Shown: positions 8,974-19,078, counted from the stretch's first letter. The stretch is 64,000 nucleotides of DNA from Vibrio sp. B1FLJ16 (GCF_905175385.1 NZ_HG992749.1:2170001-2234000), one strand, 5' to 3'. Numbers and translations: made by a program. The notes: generated by a model not told the origin, from the sequence alone.

Positions 8974-9173
8974 TAGAACTGTTGACCAACCCCTGGGTTA
9001 TCATCATTGTGGTGGTAAGTGTTGTGATCGGTAACATCGCCGCATTGAAATACACGGCTAACATGAAGTTTAATCAAATGGATAAAAGCCGTAAAAACGA
9101 GTTGGATCGATTGAATGAAATTGACCAAAAGCGTTATGGCGATAAAGAGACTAAAGACGATGATGCTCCTTAG
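8970..9173 (+). CDS. DUF2897 small membrane protein
   Basis: Protein of 67 residues with one N-terminal membrane segment (about 8-28, WVIIIVVVSVVIGNIAAL) and a charged Lys/Asp-rich tail, typical of DUF2897. Function unknown. Its ATG overlaps the stop of the M15 peptidase gene (ATGA), and a strong terminator follows, so it is the last gene of the dapE unit. Confidence 0.75.
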   Translation: MIELLTNPWVIIIVVVSVVIGNIAALKYTANMKFNQMDKSRKNELDRLNEIDQKRYGDKETKDDDAP

Positions 9174-9197
9174 TAAATATCGCAATCTCAAATAATT

Positions 9198-9224
9198 AAA
9201 AAGGGACCATTAGGTCCCTTTTTA
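9198..9224. terminator. bidirectional terminator between DUF2897 gene and bamC
   Basis: AAAAAGGGACC, loop ATTA, GGTCCCTTTTT. T runs follow on both strands, serving the convergent dapE unit and bamC. Confidence 0.85.
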
Positions 9225-9246
9225 TTAATGCTCTTGTAAATAAAGA

Positions 9247-10266
9247 CTACTGCTTAACCACTTCAGCCAATACAGGCACCAGTGATTTCAGGAACTCTTC
9301 CTCTACAGGCTTACCTGATGAGTCGGTAATATTTATTGAAGTACGGTTACCCAAATCACCCAGTAGGAAGGTATATTTACCCGCCTTTAAGTCGACTGGT
9401 TTAACGCCTATATCATTCCAGTACTCATCATCCGGCGATGCGTATTTGGCCTCGACTGTACCTTGAGACTGCGTGCGGTCCTCAACTGTGAATCCAATCT
9501 TAGGAAGAATCACTGGCAGACGCGGCCACAGGACATCATATTGAGCACGGGCAATAATAACAGGAAGACCGCTTCGGTCCGTACCCATAGTAATTGGGAT
9601 GTGTTTTACCAATTCTTGTGCTTTACGCTGTGCCTCTTCACGGACTTGTTGATCGTATCGAGCAGTCACCAAGTTGGTCATGAAAACGTTATAGCGTTCG
9701 CGGTTTATCGGAGTGACATCTTTAACTTGGTTACCTTCACGCCAGTCGATAAGGCTTACTTTAAAACCGTAACGACCGCCAGACTCAGTACGAGTAATTT
9801 CATAACGGCTGCCGATCTCCATATCTTCATCAGCAGAGTCCCAGGTTACCCAGCCTGTTTCAATACGGGAGTCTGTTTGGCTTTCAACTGGAATTTTTCT
9901 GTCTTCAACCATACCTTGTACAGTATTCCAGACCTTATCCTGTTCATCTTTACGTAATAGCCATAGTGTTACTTCACCATCTCTGCTGCGATCCAGGCGA
10001 GCGCCAGGGATGAGTTCTAACACTTGTTGTGGCGGTCGAATGTCCACATCTTTACCCACACCGCCAACGAAATCGCCCTGAGGAATTTCGAAATTCGGAT
10101 AGTACTGAGACTGAGCACCTTGGGGTACATTCCACTCACCCAACTCAGGGGTGTTTAAATACTCGAAATCGTCCTTTGCCTGACGACGTTGGTTAGCACC
10201 ACCTGAACAGGCAGTCAATACGAATACAGCTAATGAACTTAACACTAACTGGCTTGAAAGCTTCAT
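9247..10266 (-). CDS. bamC: outer membrane assembly lipoprotein BamC
   Basis: Lipoprotein subunit of the BAM complex that inserts beta-barrel proteins into the outer membrane (formerly NlpB). 339 residues; signal peptide with lipobox LTAC and lipidated Cys20. After it comes the conserved unstructured segment (QAKDDFEYLNTPEL) that binds BamD in E. coli, then two helix-grip domains. The dapA-bamC pairing is conserved from E. coli. A strong hairpin between the two genes may reduce read-through. The core subunit bamA lies at 51141-53555 in this window. Confidence 0.95.
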   Translation of the reverse strand: MKLSSQLVLSSLAVFVLTACSGGANQRRQAKDDFEYLNTPELGEWNVPQGAQSQYYPNFEIPQGDFVGGVGKDVDIRPPQQVLELIPGARLDRSRDGEVTLWLLRKDEQDKVWNTVQGMVEDRKIPVESQTDSRIETGWVTWDSADEDMEIGSRYEITRTESGGRYGFKVSLIDWREGNQVKDVTPINRERYNVFMTNLVTARYDQQVREEAQRKAQELVKHIPITMGTDRSGLPVIIARAQYDVLWPRLPVILPKIGFTVEDRTQSQGTVEAKYASPDDEYWNDIGVKPVDLKAGKYTFLLGDLGNRTSINITDSSGKPVEEEFLKSLVPVLAEVVKQ

Positions 10267-10282
10267 TTATACTCCTAAAACA

Positions 10283-10304
10283 CTGAGGGCTCGTAAGCCC
10301 TCAG
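10283..10304 (-). terminator. hairpin between dapA and bamC, possible attenuator
   Basis: Perfect 9-bp stem CTGAGGGCT/AGCCCTCAG with a 4-base loop. On the minus strand it is followed by a weak T-rich stretch (TGTTTTAGG), so it is probably a leaky terminator or an mRNA processing site. Confidence 0.5.
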
Positions 10305-10346
10305 CATGCACTTCAATCCTAGTAACTCAATCTTAACAGCTCAATC

Positions 10347-11225
10347 TTAGTAAATACCTGCGTCTGTTAACGCCTGTTCCACGATCGGCTGCGATTTTTC
10401 AGAAAGCGTGGTTAGCGGAAGACGCAGACTGCCATCATCAATCAATCCAAGCTTGAGTGCCGCCCATTTTACAGGGATCGGACTCGCCTCGACGAACAGA
10501 TTCTTGTGCAGCGTCATTAATCGCTTATTAATAGATTCTGCTTCTTCGAACTTACCTTCACTTGCCAAATGGAACATGTCTGCCATGTCTTTGGCTGCGA
10601 TGTTGTTAGTTACCGAGATAACACCATTGCCACCTAGCTTAACAAAATCTAAGCCAGTCGCATCATCACCACTTAGTAAGATAAAATCTTCGCCACAAAG
10701 TTCACGATGAATTGCAACTCGATCCAAATCGCCTGTCGCATCTTTAAGGCCGACGATATTATCAAGCTTTGACAAACGTGCCACTGTCTCTGGCTGCATA
10801 TCAACAGCCGTGCGCCCTGGAACATTATACAAAATAAGTGGTACATCACTCGCTTCAGCAATTGCCTTATAGTGAAGGAATAAACCTTCTTGTGTTGGTT
10901 TATTGTAGTAAGGCGTTACGCTTAAAAAGCCAGAAATACCCGAATCCGCTAGCAATTTACTAAATGTTACTGCTTCGTGGGTTGCATTTGCCCCTGTACC
11001 AGCGATCACAGGGATGCGGCCATTGGCAAACTCTACAGTCTTGTTAACAACCTTTACATGCTCTTCAATCGTCAGTGTCGCTGACTCTCCGGTTGTACCT
11101 ACGGCTACAATACCATCCGAACCGGATTCGATATGATATTCCACTAGCTTTTGCAGACCGTCAAAGTCTACTTCACCATCGGCTTTAAATGGTGTAATCA
11201 GCGCTACGATACTTCCTGAAAACAT
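10347..11225 (-). CDS. dapA: 4-hydroxy-tetrahydrodipicolinate synthase
   Basis: Condenses pyruvate with aspartate semialdehyde, the first committed step of diaminopimelate/lysine synthesis. 292 residues, normal length. The key residues sit at E. coli numbering: Thr44-Thr45, Tyr107, Tyr133 (YNVPGRT) and the Schiff-base Lys161 (GLKDATGD). Start [13 protein letters not shown] with ATG at 11225. First gene of a dapA-bamC unit, divergent from gcvR across 453 bases. Confidence 0.97.
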   Translation of the reverse strand: MFSGSIVALITPFKADGEVDFDGLQKLVEYHIESGSDGIVAVGTTGESATLTIEEHVKVVNKTVEFANGRIPVIAGTGANATHEAVTFSKLLADSGISGFLSVTPYYNKPTQEGLFLHYKAIAEASDVPLILYNVPGRTAVDMQPETVARLSKLDNIVGLKDATGDLDRVAIHRELCGEDFILLSGDDATGLDFVKLGGNGVISVTNNIAAKDMADMFHLASEGKFEEAESINKRLMTLHKNLFVEASPIPVKWAALKLGLIDDGSLRLPLTTLSEKSQPIVEQALTDAGIY

Positions 11226-11678
11226 GTTTATCTCCCTTATTTAGTTCTTTCTGCATGGTACTGTAATGCGATTGAAAAACACAAGAGCGTAAACTCGCTT
11301 ACAAAGTACAAATGAATGAATAATTATCAGATGTTAGAGATCTAGCAACTTAATTGCTCACTTTCGGCATTGATTCAGTTCGGATTTGATAATTTTATTA
11401 TTTAAGTAACTCAATCATCGCGTTATTCAAAAGCTGAAAGTAATAGTTCACCTGTCACTGAGCGCAGAAATATACTCTCTGGTAAGCCTGAGCAAGTCAG
11501 GTTTGAGTGAATAAAAAAATCAGCGTCTAAACATAAGCAGTGCAAATGGTTAACAAACCCTGAATACCGTTACGCAAAACATACACCTGTATTAACTAAA
11601 AAAACAACAGACTCGATATTTCTCCGGCGTAACTGTGCTAACATTCGATCTATTGAAGAAAGGACAAGAAGCTCATTT
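11226..11678. other. intergenic region between divergent dapA and gcvR
   Basis: 453 AT-rich bases without a credible gene. One imperfect hairpin is seen at 11484-11504 (AAGCCTGA, 5-base loop, TCAGGTTT). It must hold the promoters of both genes, but I cannot assign them with confidence. Confidence 0.4.
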
Positions 11679-12221
11679 ATGAAGCAACATCTGGTACTTA
11701 CAGCCGTTGGAACGGATCGCCCTGGCATTTGTAACCAAGTCGTAAAACTCGTTACGCAGGCTGGCTGTAACATTGTCGACAGCCGTATCGCTATCTTTGG
11801 CAATGAATTTACCCTCATTATGCTACTAACCGGTAGCACCAGTAATATCACTCGTGTTGAGACACAAATGCCTTTATTGGGCCAGGAACATGACCTGATT
11901 ACGATAATGAAGCGTACCGCCACTCACGAGTTACTTGATAACAGTTACACAATGGAAGTCTTTATCGAATCAGAAGACCGTCCGGGCCTAACTGAAAAAT
12001 TTACCCAATTCTTTGCGGATCAGCAGATTGGGCTGGATTCGCTTAGCGCACAAACCATCAGTAAGTCGAAGATTCAGGCCGATGTCGATCAATTCCACAT
12101 TGCCATCACTGCATCGGTTAGTGCTGATTGTAACCTTATGCAGTTACAAGAAGATTTCAATGAACTTTGTAAGTTGCTTAACGTACAAGGTTCTCTGAAT
12201 TTCATTAAAAACACACTATAA
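11679..12221 (+). CDS. gcvR: glycine cleavage system regulator GcvR
   Basis: 180-residue protein with two ACT domains (about 5-75 and 93-170). In E. coli GcvR binds GcvA and blocks activation of the glycine cleavage operon when glycine is low. The first ACT domain starts HLVLTAVGTDRPGICNQV and the second MEVFIESEDRPGLTEKF; both show the DRPG ligand-binding turn. It is followed after 16 bases by bcp, an arrangement shared with E. coli. Confidence 0.92.
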   Translation: MKQHLVLTAVGTDRPGICNQVVKLVTQAGCNIVDSRIAIFGNEFTLIMLLTGSTSNITRVETQMPLLGQEHDLITIMKRTATHELLDNSYTMEVFIESEDRPGLTEKFTQFFADQQIGLDSLSAQTISKSKIQADVDQFHIAITASVSADCNLMQLQEDFNELCKLLNVQGSLNFIKNTL

Positions 12222-12237
12222 AGTAAAGGAAATCATA

Positions 12238-12708
12238 ATGAATACGCTGACAGCAGGCTCGCCAGCGCCAGCCTTCTCTTTGCTCGACCAAGACGGCAAT
12301 ACAGTTACTCTTGGCGATTTTAAAGGCAAGAAAGTACTTTTCTACTTTTACCCTAAAGCCATGACTCCGGGCTGTACCGTTCAGGCACAAGGTCTGCGCG
12401 ATGTTAAGGCAGAACTGGACGCACATAATGTCGTTGTTCTCGGTGTTAGTATCGACCCGGTAAAACGCCTAGGCAAATTCATCGAGCGCGACAATCTGAA
12501 CTTTACACTCCTTTCTGATGAAGACCACGCAGTAGCAGAGCAGTTCGGTGTGTGGGGCGAGAAGAAGTTTATGGGTAAAGTCTACGACGGACTTCACCGC
12601 ATCAGCTTTTTAATCAATGAAGAAGGCGTCATTGAACACGTATTCAATAAGTTCAAGACCAAAGATCACCATGAAGTGGTCTTAAACTACCTGAACGAAA
12701 ACGCGTAA
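12238..12708 (+). CDS. bcp: thioredoxin-dependent peroxiredoxin BCP
   Basis: Peroxiredoxin Q/BCP family thiol peroxidase of 156 residues that reduces hydroperoxides. Peroxidatic Cys46 lies in the motif TPGCTVQ. The resolving Cys that many BCPs, including E. coli BCP, carry five residues later is Gln51 here (PGCTVQAQGLRD), and no other Cys exists in the protein, so it must work by a 1-Cys mechanism with an external thiol. Co-directional with gcvR. Confidence 0.95.
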   Translation: MNTLTAGSPAPAFSLLDQDGNTVTLGDFKGKKVLFYFYPKAMTPGCTVQAQGLRDVKAELDAHNVVVLGVSIDPVKRLGKFIERDNLNFTLLSDEDHAVAEQFGVWGEKKFMGKVYDGLHRISFLINEEGVIEHVFNKFKTKDHHEVVLNYLNENA

Positions 12709-12729
12709 CCCTAATAGCCTAACTACAAC

Positions 12730-12755
12730 AAAGCCCAGCAATCGCTGGGCTTTTT
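12730..12755 (+). terminator. intrinsic terminator after bcp
   Basis: AAAGCCCAGC, loop AATC, GCTGGGCTTTTT. Serves bcp; the opposite strand shows only a short T run for the convergent perM. Confidence 0.85.
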
Positions 12756-12769
12756 CTATATAAAGATAA

Positions 12770-13843
12770 TTAATCTTGCTCGGCAGGTTCCGGGTCATCG
12801 GTGCTCGGCAGTGCGTTCCAGACCGCTTTCACCAGGGTCGCAAGCGGGATTGCAAAGAAGACGCCCCAGAACCCCCACAAGCCGCCAAACACTAACACGG
12901 CGACAATGATTGCGACTGGGTGAAGGTTAACAGCTTCAGAGAACAGAACCGGAACCAGTACGTTACCATCTAGTGCCTGGATAATCATGTATGCCACAAA
13001 AAGCCAGTAGAACTGTGGCGTTAGCCCCCACTGGAACAAACCTACGATAGTTACCGGTACTGTAACTGCCGCAGCGCCAATGTATGGAATCAGAACCGAT
13101 AAACCCACAGCAACGGCTAATAATGCAGAATAACGTAAATCAAGAATAGCAAAGGTGACATAGCTGACACAGCCGACAATCAGAATTTCCAGCACCTTAC
13201 CGCGAATATAATTGGAGATTTGCTCATTCATCTCATGCCAGACTTTATTGGCTAACTTACGGTTTTTGGGCATCATGCCGCTGGCCATACCGATCATCAC
13301 TTCTTTATCTTTAAGTAAGAAGAAGATAAGCAGAGGAACCAAAATCAAGTACACCCCTAAAGTCGCTAAACTGACCAGTGAAGCTAGTGAGCCTTTAACA
13401 ACACTCTCACCAAGACCAATAGCCTGATTTTTAGCATTAGTGACAAGGGTTTCTACGATTTGCAGATTAGCCAGTTCTGGGTGACGTTCCGGCAAGGTAA
13501 CAATGAACTTTTGTAGTCCATTGTACATATTAGGGATGTCATTAATAAGATTTCCGACCTGATTCCAGATAGTTGGTACGAGACCAAATAAAGCAAGCAA
13601 CATCAGGCTGATGAAAATAAGCAGAACGAAGATGACAGAAACGGTACGCGGTATTCCCAGACGACACATTTTCACCACCGGCCATTCAAGCAGATAAGCC
13701 AGCACTATCGCTACGAGTAGCGGGGCAATAAGATGACCGAAAAAGTAGATGATGATAAAGCCAAACAGCAATATAGCGACGAGGCTAACTGCATGAGGGT
13801 CTGAGAATCGACGTTGATACCAACGACTTACCATTTCAAACAT
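12770..13843 (-). CDS. perM: AI-2E family transporter PerM
   Basis: Integral inner membrane protein of 357 residues of the AI-2 exporter/PerM (formerly UPF0118) family. About seven to eight hydrophobic segments are visible, with the soluble region near 90-150 (GNLINDIPNMYNG) and the family's C-terminal signature around VGLSVLIPYIGAA and DGNVLVPVLFSE. Substrate unknown; the family includes TqsA and Na+/H+ antiporters. The TusA-like gene ends one base upstream of its start, so the two are co-transcribed. Confidence 0.88.
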   Translation of the reverse strand: MFEMVSRWYQRRFSDPHAVSLVAILLFGFIIIYFFGHLIAPLLVAIVLAYLLEWPVVKMCRLGIPRTVSVIFVLLIFISLMLLALFGLVPTIWNQVGNLINDIPNMYNGLQKFIVTLPERHPELANLQIVETLVTNAKNQAIGLGESVVKGSLASLVSLATLGVYLILVPLLIFFLLKDKEVMIGMASGMMPKNRKLANKVWHEMNEQISNYIRGKVLEILIVGCVSYVTFAILDLRYSALLAVAVGLSVLIPYIGAAAVTVPVTIVGLFQWGLTPQFYWLFVAYMIIQALDGNVLVPVLFSEAVNLHPVAIIVAVLVFGGLWGFWGVFFAIPLATLVKAVWNALPSTDDPEPAEQD

Positions 13844-13844
13844 C

Positions 13845-14090
13845 TTAAGCGGATTCCTTATTACAAACAGTCAATGTGTAGTGATCGGATGTTGGTTGGC
13901 AATCAACCATATACCCTTGGGCATTCAGGTAATTCACAATATCTTGTTTAGAGCTGTAATCCGACACTTGAATGACAAGTTTGTGATACCGCGTTTTTTC
14001 TCCGTTAAAGGTCTTCGCAGCGTGACGCTTGGCAAGTAACAGTGCCATCGGGCAGCGTTGCTCACGCAAATCAAGTAACGTGGATTCCAT
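13845..14090 (-). CDS. TusA-family sulfurtransferase-like protein
   Basis: Small protein (81 residues from ATG 14090) of the TusA/SirA/YedF fold. The family signature is visible as LDLREQRCPMALLLAK with the active-site Cys; the usual CPxP motif is CPMA here, as in several YedF-like members. The role in sulfur relay is by family analogy only. A GTG at 14105 would add five residues; neither start has a strong ribosome site, so the start is uncertain. Confidence 0.75.
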   Translation of the reverse strand: MESTLLDLREQRCPMALLLAKRHAAKTFNGEKTRYHKLVIQVSDYSSKQDIVNYLNAQGYMVDCQPTSDHYTLTVCNKESA

Positions 14091-14388
14091 TGTATTGCTC
14101 TGCACTTGTGATAGGGTTGTATTGTAACGGCTTTTTTAGCTGTAGCTAGCACTTCTGATAGGATTTATCCGTTCACTGAAATCACTCGGATATTTAATCA
14201 GTTACGAAACCAATTCATTTATTGCTGGTCTTATTGCTAGCGCATACCAGGATGACTTCAAGATGCATGGCTTATGGCGATCATCCCGAGGTTATTTAGG
14301 TATACTCATCCAGAGAGTATGGTGGTGATGTTGTGAGATGTTCTGTCTCCACCACGTACTTAGGTATTTGGGAGAACCTTTAAAACGT

Positions 14389-15840
14389 ATGTTAAAACGC
14401 ACTCGATCGCTAGTTTGCTTATGCATTGCTGCCGCAATTAGTTCGCCAACGACCTACGCCAGTAATATCGATTTACCAGATATTGGCACTGCTGCGGGGA
14501 GCACTCTATCGATAGATCAGGAGTTGATTTATGGTGACGCCTACATGCGCATGCTCAGAGCGAGCAAGCCCATCGTAAACGATCCGGTTATCAATGAATA
14601 TATTGATTCTCTCGGCCACCGTCTGGTAGCAAATGCCAATGACGTAAAAACGCCGTACCACTTTTTTATGATACGTGACCGCAATATCAACGCTTTTGCG
14701 TTTTTTGGCGGTTATGTGGCTTTGCACTCTGGATTATTTCTGCACGCCAGATCTGAGAGTGAACTCGCTTCCGTTCTCGCCCATGAAATCGCCCACGTAA
14801 CTCAGCGCCACCTTGCGCGCAGTATGGAAGAACAAGCACGGCGTTCACCTGCAACATTAGCCGCACTGGCGGGCGCGTTGCTCCTATCGATTGCAGCACC
14901 TGAAGCTGGCATCGCAGCCATAACGGCCGCAACCGCAGGTAACATGCAAAGTCAGATAAACTACACCCGATCTAACGAAAAAGAAGCTGACCGCTTTGGT
15001 ATTGCAACACTTGCAAAAGCCGGGTTTGACGTGCAGGCCATGCCGCGCTTCTTCGAGCGATTAGCTGACGAATATCGTTATGCAAGTAAGCCACCTCCGA
15101 TGTTGCTTACCCACCCGCTGCCAGAAGACCGCATTACCGATAGCCGCCAGCGTGCGCGAGCTTATCCACCACTGCGCATCCTTCCGTCCATCGACTACCA
15201 CCTGGCTCGTGCCCGTATTGTTGCCCGCTATGCCGGCATTGATGCAGAAGCTGCTTTAGGTTGGTTTGAGCGCACGCAGGAAAAGGCAACAGCCGATATC
15301 ATGCCTTCGTTTGATTACGGACGAGCTTTGGTTTATTTAGATACCAAACGCTTGTCTGAAGCAGAACCAGTACTGAAAAAACTACTAAACCAAGATCCGG
15401 GAAATCCGTTTTATCTTGATGCAATGAGCGACCTGTACATAGCGAAAAAACAGCCGGAGAAAGCCGCTGAAATGATGGACAGCGCACTCAAGCGCAACCC
15501 TCAGAACAAAGTGTTGACCATTAACTACGCGAATGCGCTGGTCGAAGCGAACAAAAATGATCAAGCTGTCCGAATTTTGCAACGCTACACCCATGATCGC
15601 CCAGAAGACACCAATGGCTGGCATCTATTATCGCAAAGTTACCACGAGCTCGGGCGCAGCGACGAAGAGCTTGCTGCACGCGCCGAAATTTTGGCGCTGC
15701 GGGCTAACTGGAATAAAGCGATTCAATATTATAGTGAAGCGAGTAAAATGGCTAAGTTGGGCAGCTTAGAACAAGCTCGCTACGATGCACGTATCGACCA
15801 ACTCATGATCCAAAGAGATCAATTCATGGCATTACAATAA
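14389..15840 (+). CDS. bepA: periplasmic metalloprotease/chaperone BepA
   Basis: M48-family zinc protease with a TPR domain that helps or degrades outer membrane proteins such as LptD and interacts with the BAM complex in E. coli. 483 residues from ATG 14389, which gives a signal peptide ending TTYA; the longer frame would spoil it. HExxH motif with His132, Glu133 and His136 (AHEIAHVTQRH); the third ligand Glu lies in SNEKEADR. C-terminal TPR region from about 290. The conserved ending SLEQARYDARIDQL matches E. coli BepA. arsC follows after 16 bases. Confidence 0.95.
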   Translation: MLKRTRSLVCLCIAAAISSPTTYASNIDLPDIGTAAGSTLSIDQELIYGDAYMRMLRASKPIVNDPVINEYIDSLGHRLVANANDVKTPYHFFMIRDRNINAFAFFGGYVALHSGLFLHARSESELASVLAHEIAHVTQRHLARSMEEQARRSPATLAALAGALLLSIAAPEAGIAAITAATAGNMQSQINYTRSNEKEADRFGIATLAKAGFDVQAMPRFFERLADEYRYASKPPPMLLTHPLPEDRITDSRQRARAYPPLRILPSIDYHLARARIVARYAGIDAEAALGWFERTQEKATADIMPSFDYGRALVYLDTKRLSEAEPVLKKLLNQDPGNPFYLDAMSDLYIAKKQPEKAAEMMDSALKRNPQNKVLTINYANALVEANKNDQAVRILQRYTHDRPEDTNGWHLLSQSYHELGRSDEELAARAEILALRANWNKAIQYYSEASKMAKLGSLEQARYDARIDQLMIQRDQFMALQ

Positions 15841-15856
15841 CGAAATGGAGAAAACC

Positions 15857-16207
15857 ATGTCAGTCGTGATTTATCACAACCCTCGCTGCTCAAAGAGCCG
15901 TCAAACTTTAGATCTGCTAGAACAAAATGGTGTACAACCAGAAGTTATAAAATACCTGGAAACGCCACTAAACGTCGAGGAACTAAAAGCACTTTACGCT
16001 CAACTTGGTTTCTCATCAGTTCGGGACATGATGCGAACAAAAGAGGCCGATTATAAAGCTCTCGGCTTAGGTGATGCGTCAGTCAGCGATGAGCAACTGT
16101 TCGAAGCAATGGCACAAAACCCGAAACTGTTCGAACGCCCGGTTGTAGTTGCAAACGGCAAAGCAAAAATTGGTCGCCCGCCAGAGCAAGTGCTGGACAT
16201 TCTATAA
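15857..16207 (+). CDS. arsC: glutaredoxin-type arsenate reductase
   Basis: 116-residue ArsC (YfgD) family protein that reduces arsenate to arsenite with glutathione and glutaredoxin. Catalytic Cys11 lies in HNPRCSKSR. The second conserved region, RPVVVANGKAKIGRPPEQV, carries the substrate Arg residues. Start chosen at ATG 15857 because GGAG lies six bases upstream. No arsB or arsR is nearby, so this is the housekeeping yfgD-type copy and not an ars resistance operon. The next gene starts directly after the stop. Confidence 0.9.
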   Translation: MSVVIYHNPRCSKSRQTLDLLEQNGVQPEVIKYLETPLNVEELKALYAQLGFSSVRDMMRTKEADYKALGLGDASVSDEQLFEAMAQNPKLFERPVVVANGKAKIGRPPEQVLDIL

Positions 16208-16938
<731 letters not shown>

Positions 16939-16961
16939 GTAAATTCAAGGATAGTAAATCG

Positions 16962-17402
16962 ATGTCTGAATCTTTCGAGCAACCTGCGCTCAGTGCGCAA
17001 ACCAAAAGCTACCGATATCTGGCTTTGTTTGGCAATTTAGCTCTATTGGCTTGGGTAGCCATCTGGCAACTGGCTTTATCGCCCCACCCTCACTTGAGCA
17101 GTACAACTTTAGCGGTTGCCTGGTGTGTTCCACTTCTGCTCCCTCTTCCGGGCATATTAGCTGGCAAACCCTACACCCATGCCTGGGCAAACTTCGTGTT
17201 AATGCTGTACTTCCTGCATGCTCTGACCATCCTTTATGTCGATGATGGTGAGCGTTGGCTGGCAGTCGTTGAATTGGTACTGACCACGGCAGGCTTTATA
17301 GGTAATATTCTGTTTGCGAGAGCTAGAGGCAAAGAGCTGGGATTGAAACTCAAGCGCTTATCGCAAGTTGAAAAAGAAGAAAAAGCCAAGTTCAACAAAT
17401 AA
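16962..17402 (+). CDS. DUF2069 membrane protein
   Basis: 146-residue inner membrane protein of the DUF2069 family, function unknown. Four hydrophobic segments are visible (about 20-40, 49-66, 75-91, 101-118), with the conserved GKPYTHAWANFVLMLYF block and a basic cytoplasmic tail rich in Lys/Glu. It was probably once continuous with the upstream reductase unit, but the repeat now separates them; a T-run terminator follows. Confidence 0.8.
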   Translation: MSESFEQPALSAQTKSYRYLALFGNLALLAWVAIWQLALSPHPHLSSTTLAVAWCVPLLLPLPGILAGKPYTHAWANFVLMLYFLHALTILYVDDGERWLAVVELVLTTAGFIGNILFARARGKELGLKLKRLSQVEKEEKAKFNK

Positions 17403-17410
17403 ATTAAGTC

Positions 17411-17443
17411 AAAAAAAGAGTCGCGAACTGCGACTCTTTTTTT
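17411..17443. terminator. bidirectional terminator between DUF2069 and DUF2066 genes
   Basis: AAAGAGTCGC, loop GAACT, GCGACTCTTT, with seven A upstream and seven T downstream. Serves both convergent genes. Confidence 0.88.
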
Positions 17444-17447
17444 GATT

Positions 17448-18647
17448 TTATGAAGGTTGACCTGATGTCCACTCATAGATGAGATCATACTGTTCTTGTA
17501 CCGGCGTGATAACAACTGGGACTGATTCCTGAGTTTCCTCTGCCTGAACTTCTGCGGTAACTACCCCCGAGCCTAGCTGAGCTTCATCTACCACAACTTC
17601 TACTTGCTGTGGCTCTTCAGCTGGTTTCACAACGAGCACTTCTTCCATTTGCTGAACTGACTCTTGGTACTCAGTAAGCTGCTTGATTGATGACGCTTCT
17701 TTTTCAAAGGCTTCTTTTGACGCTAATAAATGAAGTTTAAGTATCAATTCATTGCCTTGAACACGCTTCACCGCACTTCCTGCGACAGAGTTGAGTTTCT
17801 TCAGAGCACTTTCTAAACGGAAAAAGTCTGACGCTGAATTGACGTTCACCACTTTCATAGTGATACCATCTGAAGCCTCATCAGTCACAACTACCGCGCT
17901 CTTACTTGCGTAGTAGTCGGTAATACCATCAATCGTTGCGGCAATAGCATTGGTTCCTGATGCAGAGCCACTACGAGGCGCGCGGTGAGAAATCAGAATT
18001 GCAGATGGTGATTGATCGTATAGTGTCCAGCGAACCTGATCGCCTAACACACGCAGAACAAGCACGGCTTCAACCGGATAACGTTGACTGGCTTTTGCAA
18101 TTGGTTCGGCAAAGCCACCCCAGACATCGGACACATTTACACCTGTGACATCTTCAAAATCACCGACAGGAAATGTGATAGGCAGCCCTCGGGCATCTGC
18201 CGAGTCACGCAACCGTGAAAGATTCTGCGAGTCTGAATGTTCCCAGGCGATGCTACGCTCATAGGCTTGTTCTTCCACTACCCAGACAAGAATATTCGAA
18301 CGGTAAGTCGACCATGTAGGCAACTGCGCCTGAGTTAGAAGAGTATGAATCTGACCGCCGTTGAAGCGCATCTTCAAACCAGGCTGACCATTAACCTGAC
18401 CATAACTGAGTTGCGATATATAACGCGAATTTGAGCTCAGCGCTTTTTCAACAACGGGATGGCTTAATGAAGACTGAGAACCAGTCGCTCTGACAATGAC
18501 TTCTTTCATGCCTTGTTCACGAGCCAAAGATTCACCGTTCTCCTGCTCACTATCAATGACCACTTCGGCACGATAGATATCTACCTTAGTCAGTGCATAA
18601 ACTGGCAGGGACATCCAACCTATCAGTAAGAGAGCTAAATAGCGCAT
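17448..18647 (-). CDS. DUF2066 domain-containing exported protein
   Basis: 399-residue protein beginning with a signal peptide (MRYLALLLIGWMSLPVYA), then the DUF2066 region: VDIYRAEVVIDSE, ARATGSQSS-like block (VIVRATGSQSSLSHPVVEKAL), WVVEEQAYERSI and VLRVLGDQVRWTLYDQ. The C-terminal third is acidic and Glu/Val-rich, with low complexity. No catalytic motif is visible; function unknown. Start at 18647 chosen because it restores the signal peptide and has GAGGAAAA upstream; the frame runs 38 codons further back without support. Confidence 0.78.
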   Translation of the reverse strand: MRYLALLLIGWMSLPVYALTKVDIYRAEVVIDSEQENGESLAREQGMKEVIVRATGSQSSLSHPVVEKALSSNSRYISQLSYGQVNGQPGLKMRFNGGQIHTLLTQAQLPTWSTYRSNILVWVVEEQAYERSIAWEHSDSQNLSRLRDSADARGLPITFPVGDFEDVTGVNVSDVWGGFAEPIAKASQRYPVEAVLVLRVLGDQVRWTLYDQSPSAILISHRAPRSGSASGTNAIAATIDGITDYYASKSAVVVTDEASDGITMKVVNVNSASDFFRLESALKKLNSVAGSAVKRVQGNELILKLHLLASKEAFEKEASSIKQLTEYQESVQQMEEVLVVKPAEEPQQVEVVVDEAQLGSGVVTAEVQAEETQESVPVVITPVQEQYDLIYEWTSGQPS

Positions 18648-19078
18648 AGTTTCATTTTCCTCTAAACAAGAAACCGCATGATAAGCAACTATCAAACCTT
18701 GGGCAAGGCAAACCCGGGCAAATAGCTTCAAATTCAAACAACTTATCGTTATTTGATGCACACTAATCAGAGTACATTAATTCGCCAATCTTTACGCCCT
18801 AGAACCTTCTTACTTGTTTGTAGGACTTAAATAGTATCGTAATGCTCTTGTAGTACCTCAAATGTAAGAAGCACGTTGTTTCATACTTTTCTTTGCCGAA
18901 AATCTCATAAAATATGAATTCACGCTCATAAATCAGACAATTTTGCTACCAAATCTCTCTCAATACATACTTTAGCGATGTGAAATCATAAAAAAGTTTG
19001 ATCTAATCATTGTTGCAAACGATTGCTAAATGATATTATTCGCCGAATTTGTCTGCGTATCTTTAATAGGGAATTATT
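18648..19078. other. intergenic region before uraA
   Basis: 431 bases between the divergent DUF2066 gene and uraA, with no gene. It holds a widely spaced inverted repeat (CTTCTTAC at 18806-18813, GTAAGAAG at 18864-18871) and, near uraA, a PurR-box-like palindrome and promoter. Confidence 0.5.
19010..19039 (+). promoter_or_regulatory. uraA promoter with PurR-box-like operator
   Basis: GCAAACGATTGC at 19015-19026 matches the PurR consensus core GCAAACGTTTGC with one change. A plausible sigma-70 promoter, TTGTTG (19010-19015), 18 bases, TATTAT (19034-19039), overlaps it. This suggests repression by PurR when purines are plentiful; inferred from sequence only. Confidence 0.65.

Noticed and set aside
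14240..14290. Inverted repeat around GGATGA and TCATCC upstream of bepA
   Set aside because: Stem broken by bulges, no T run, no second copy in the window.
15857..16207. Arsenic resistance operon
   Set aside because: Only the housekeeping ArsC-like gene is present; no arsR, arsB or arsA nearby.
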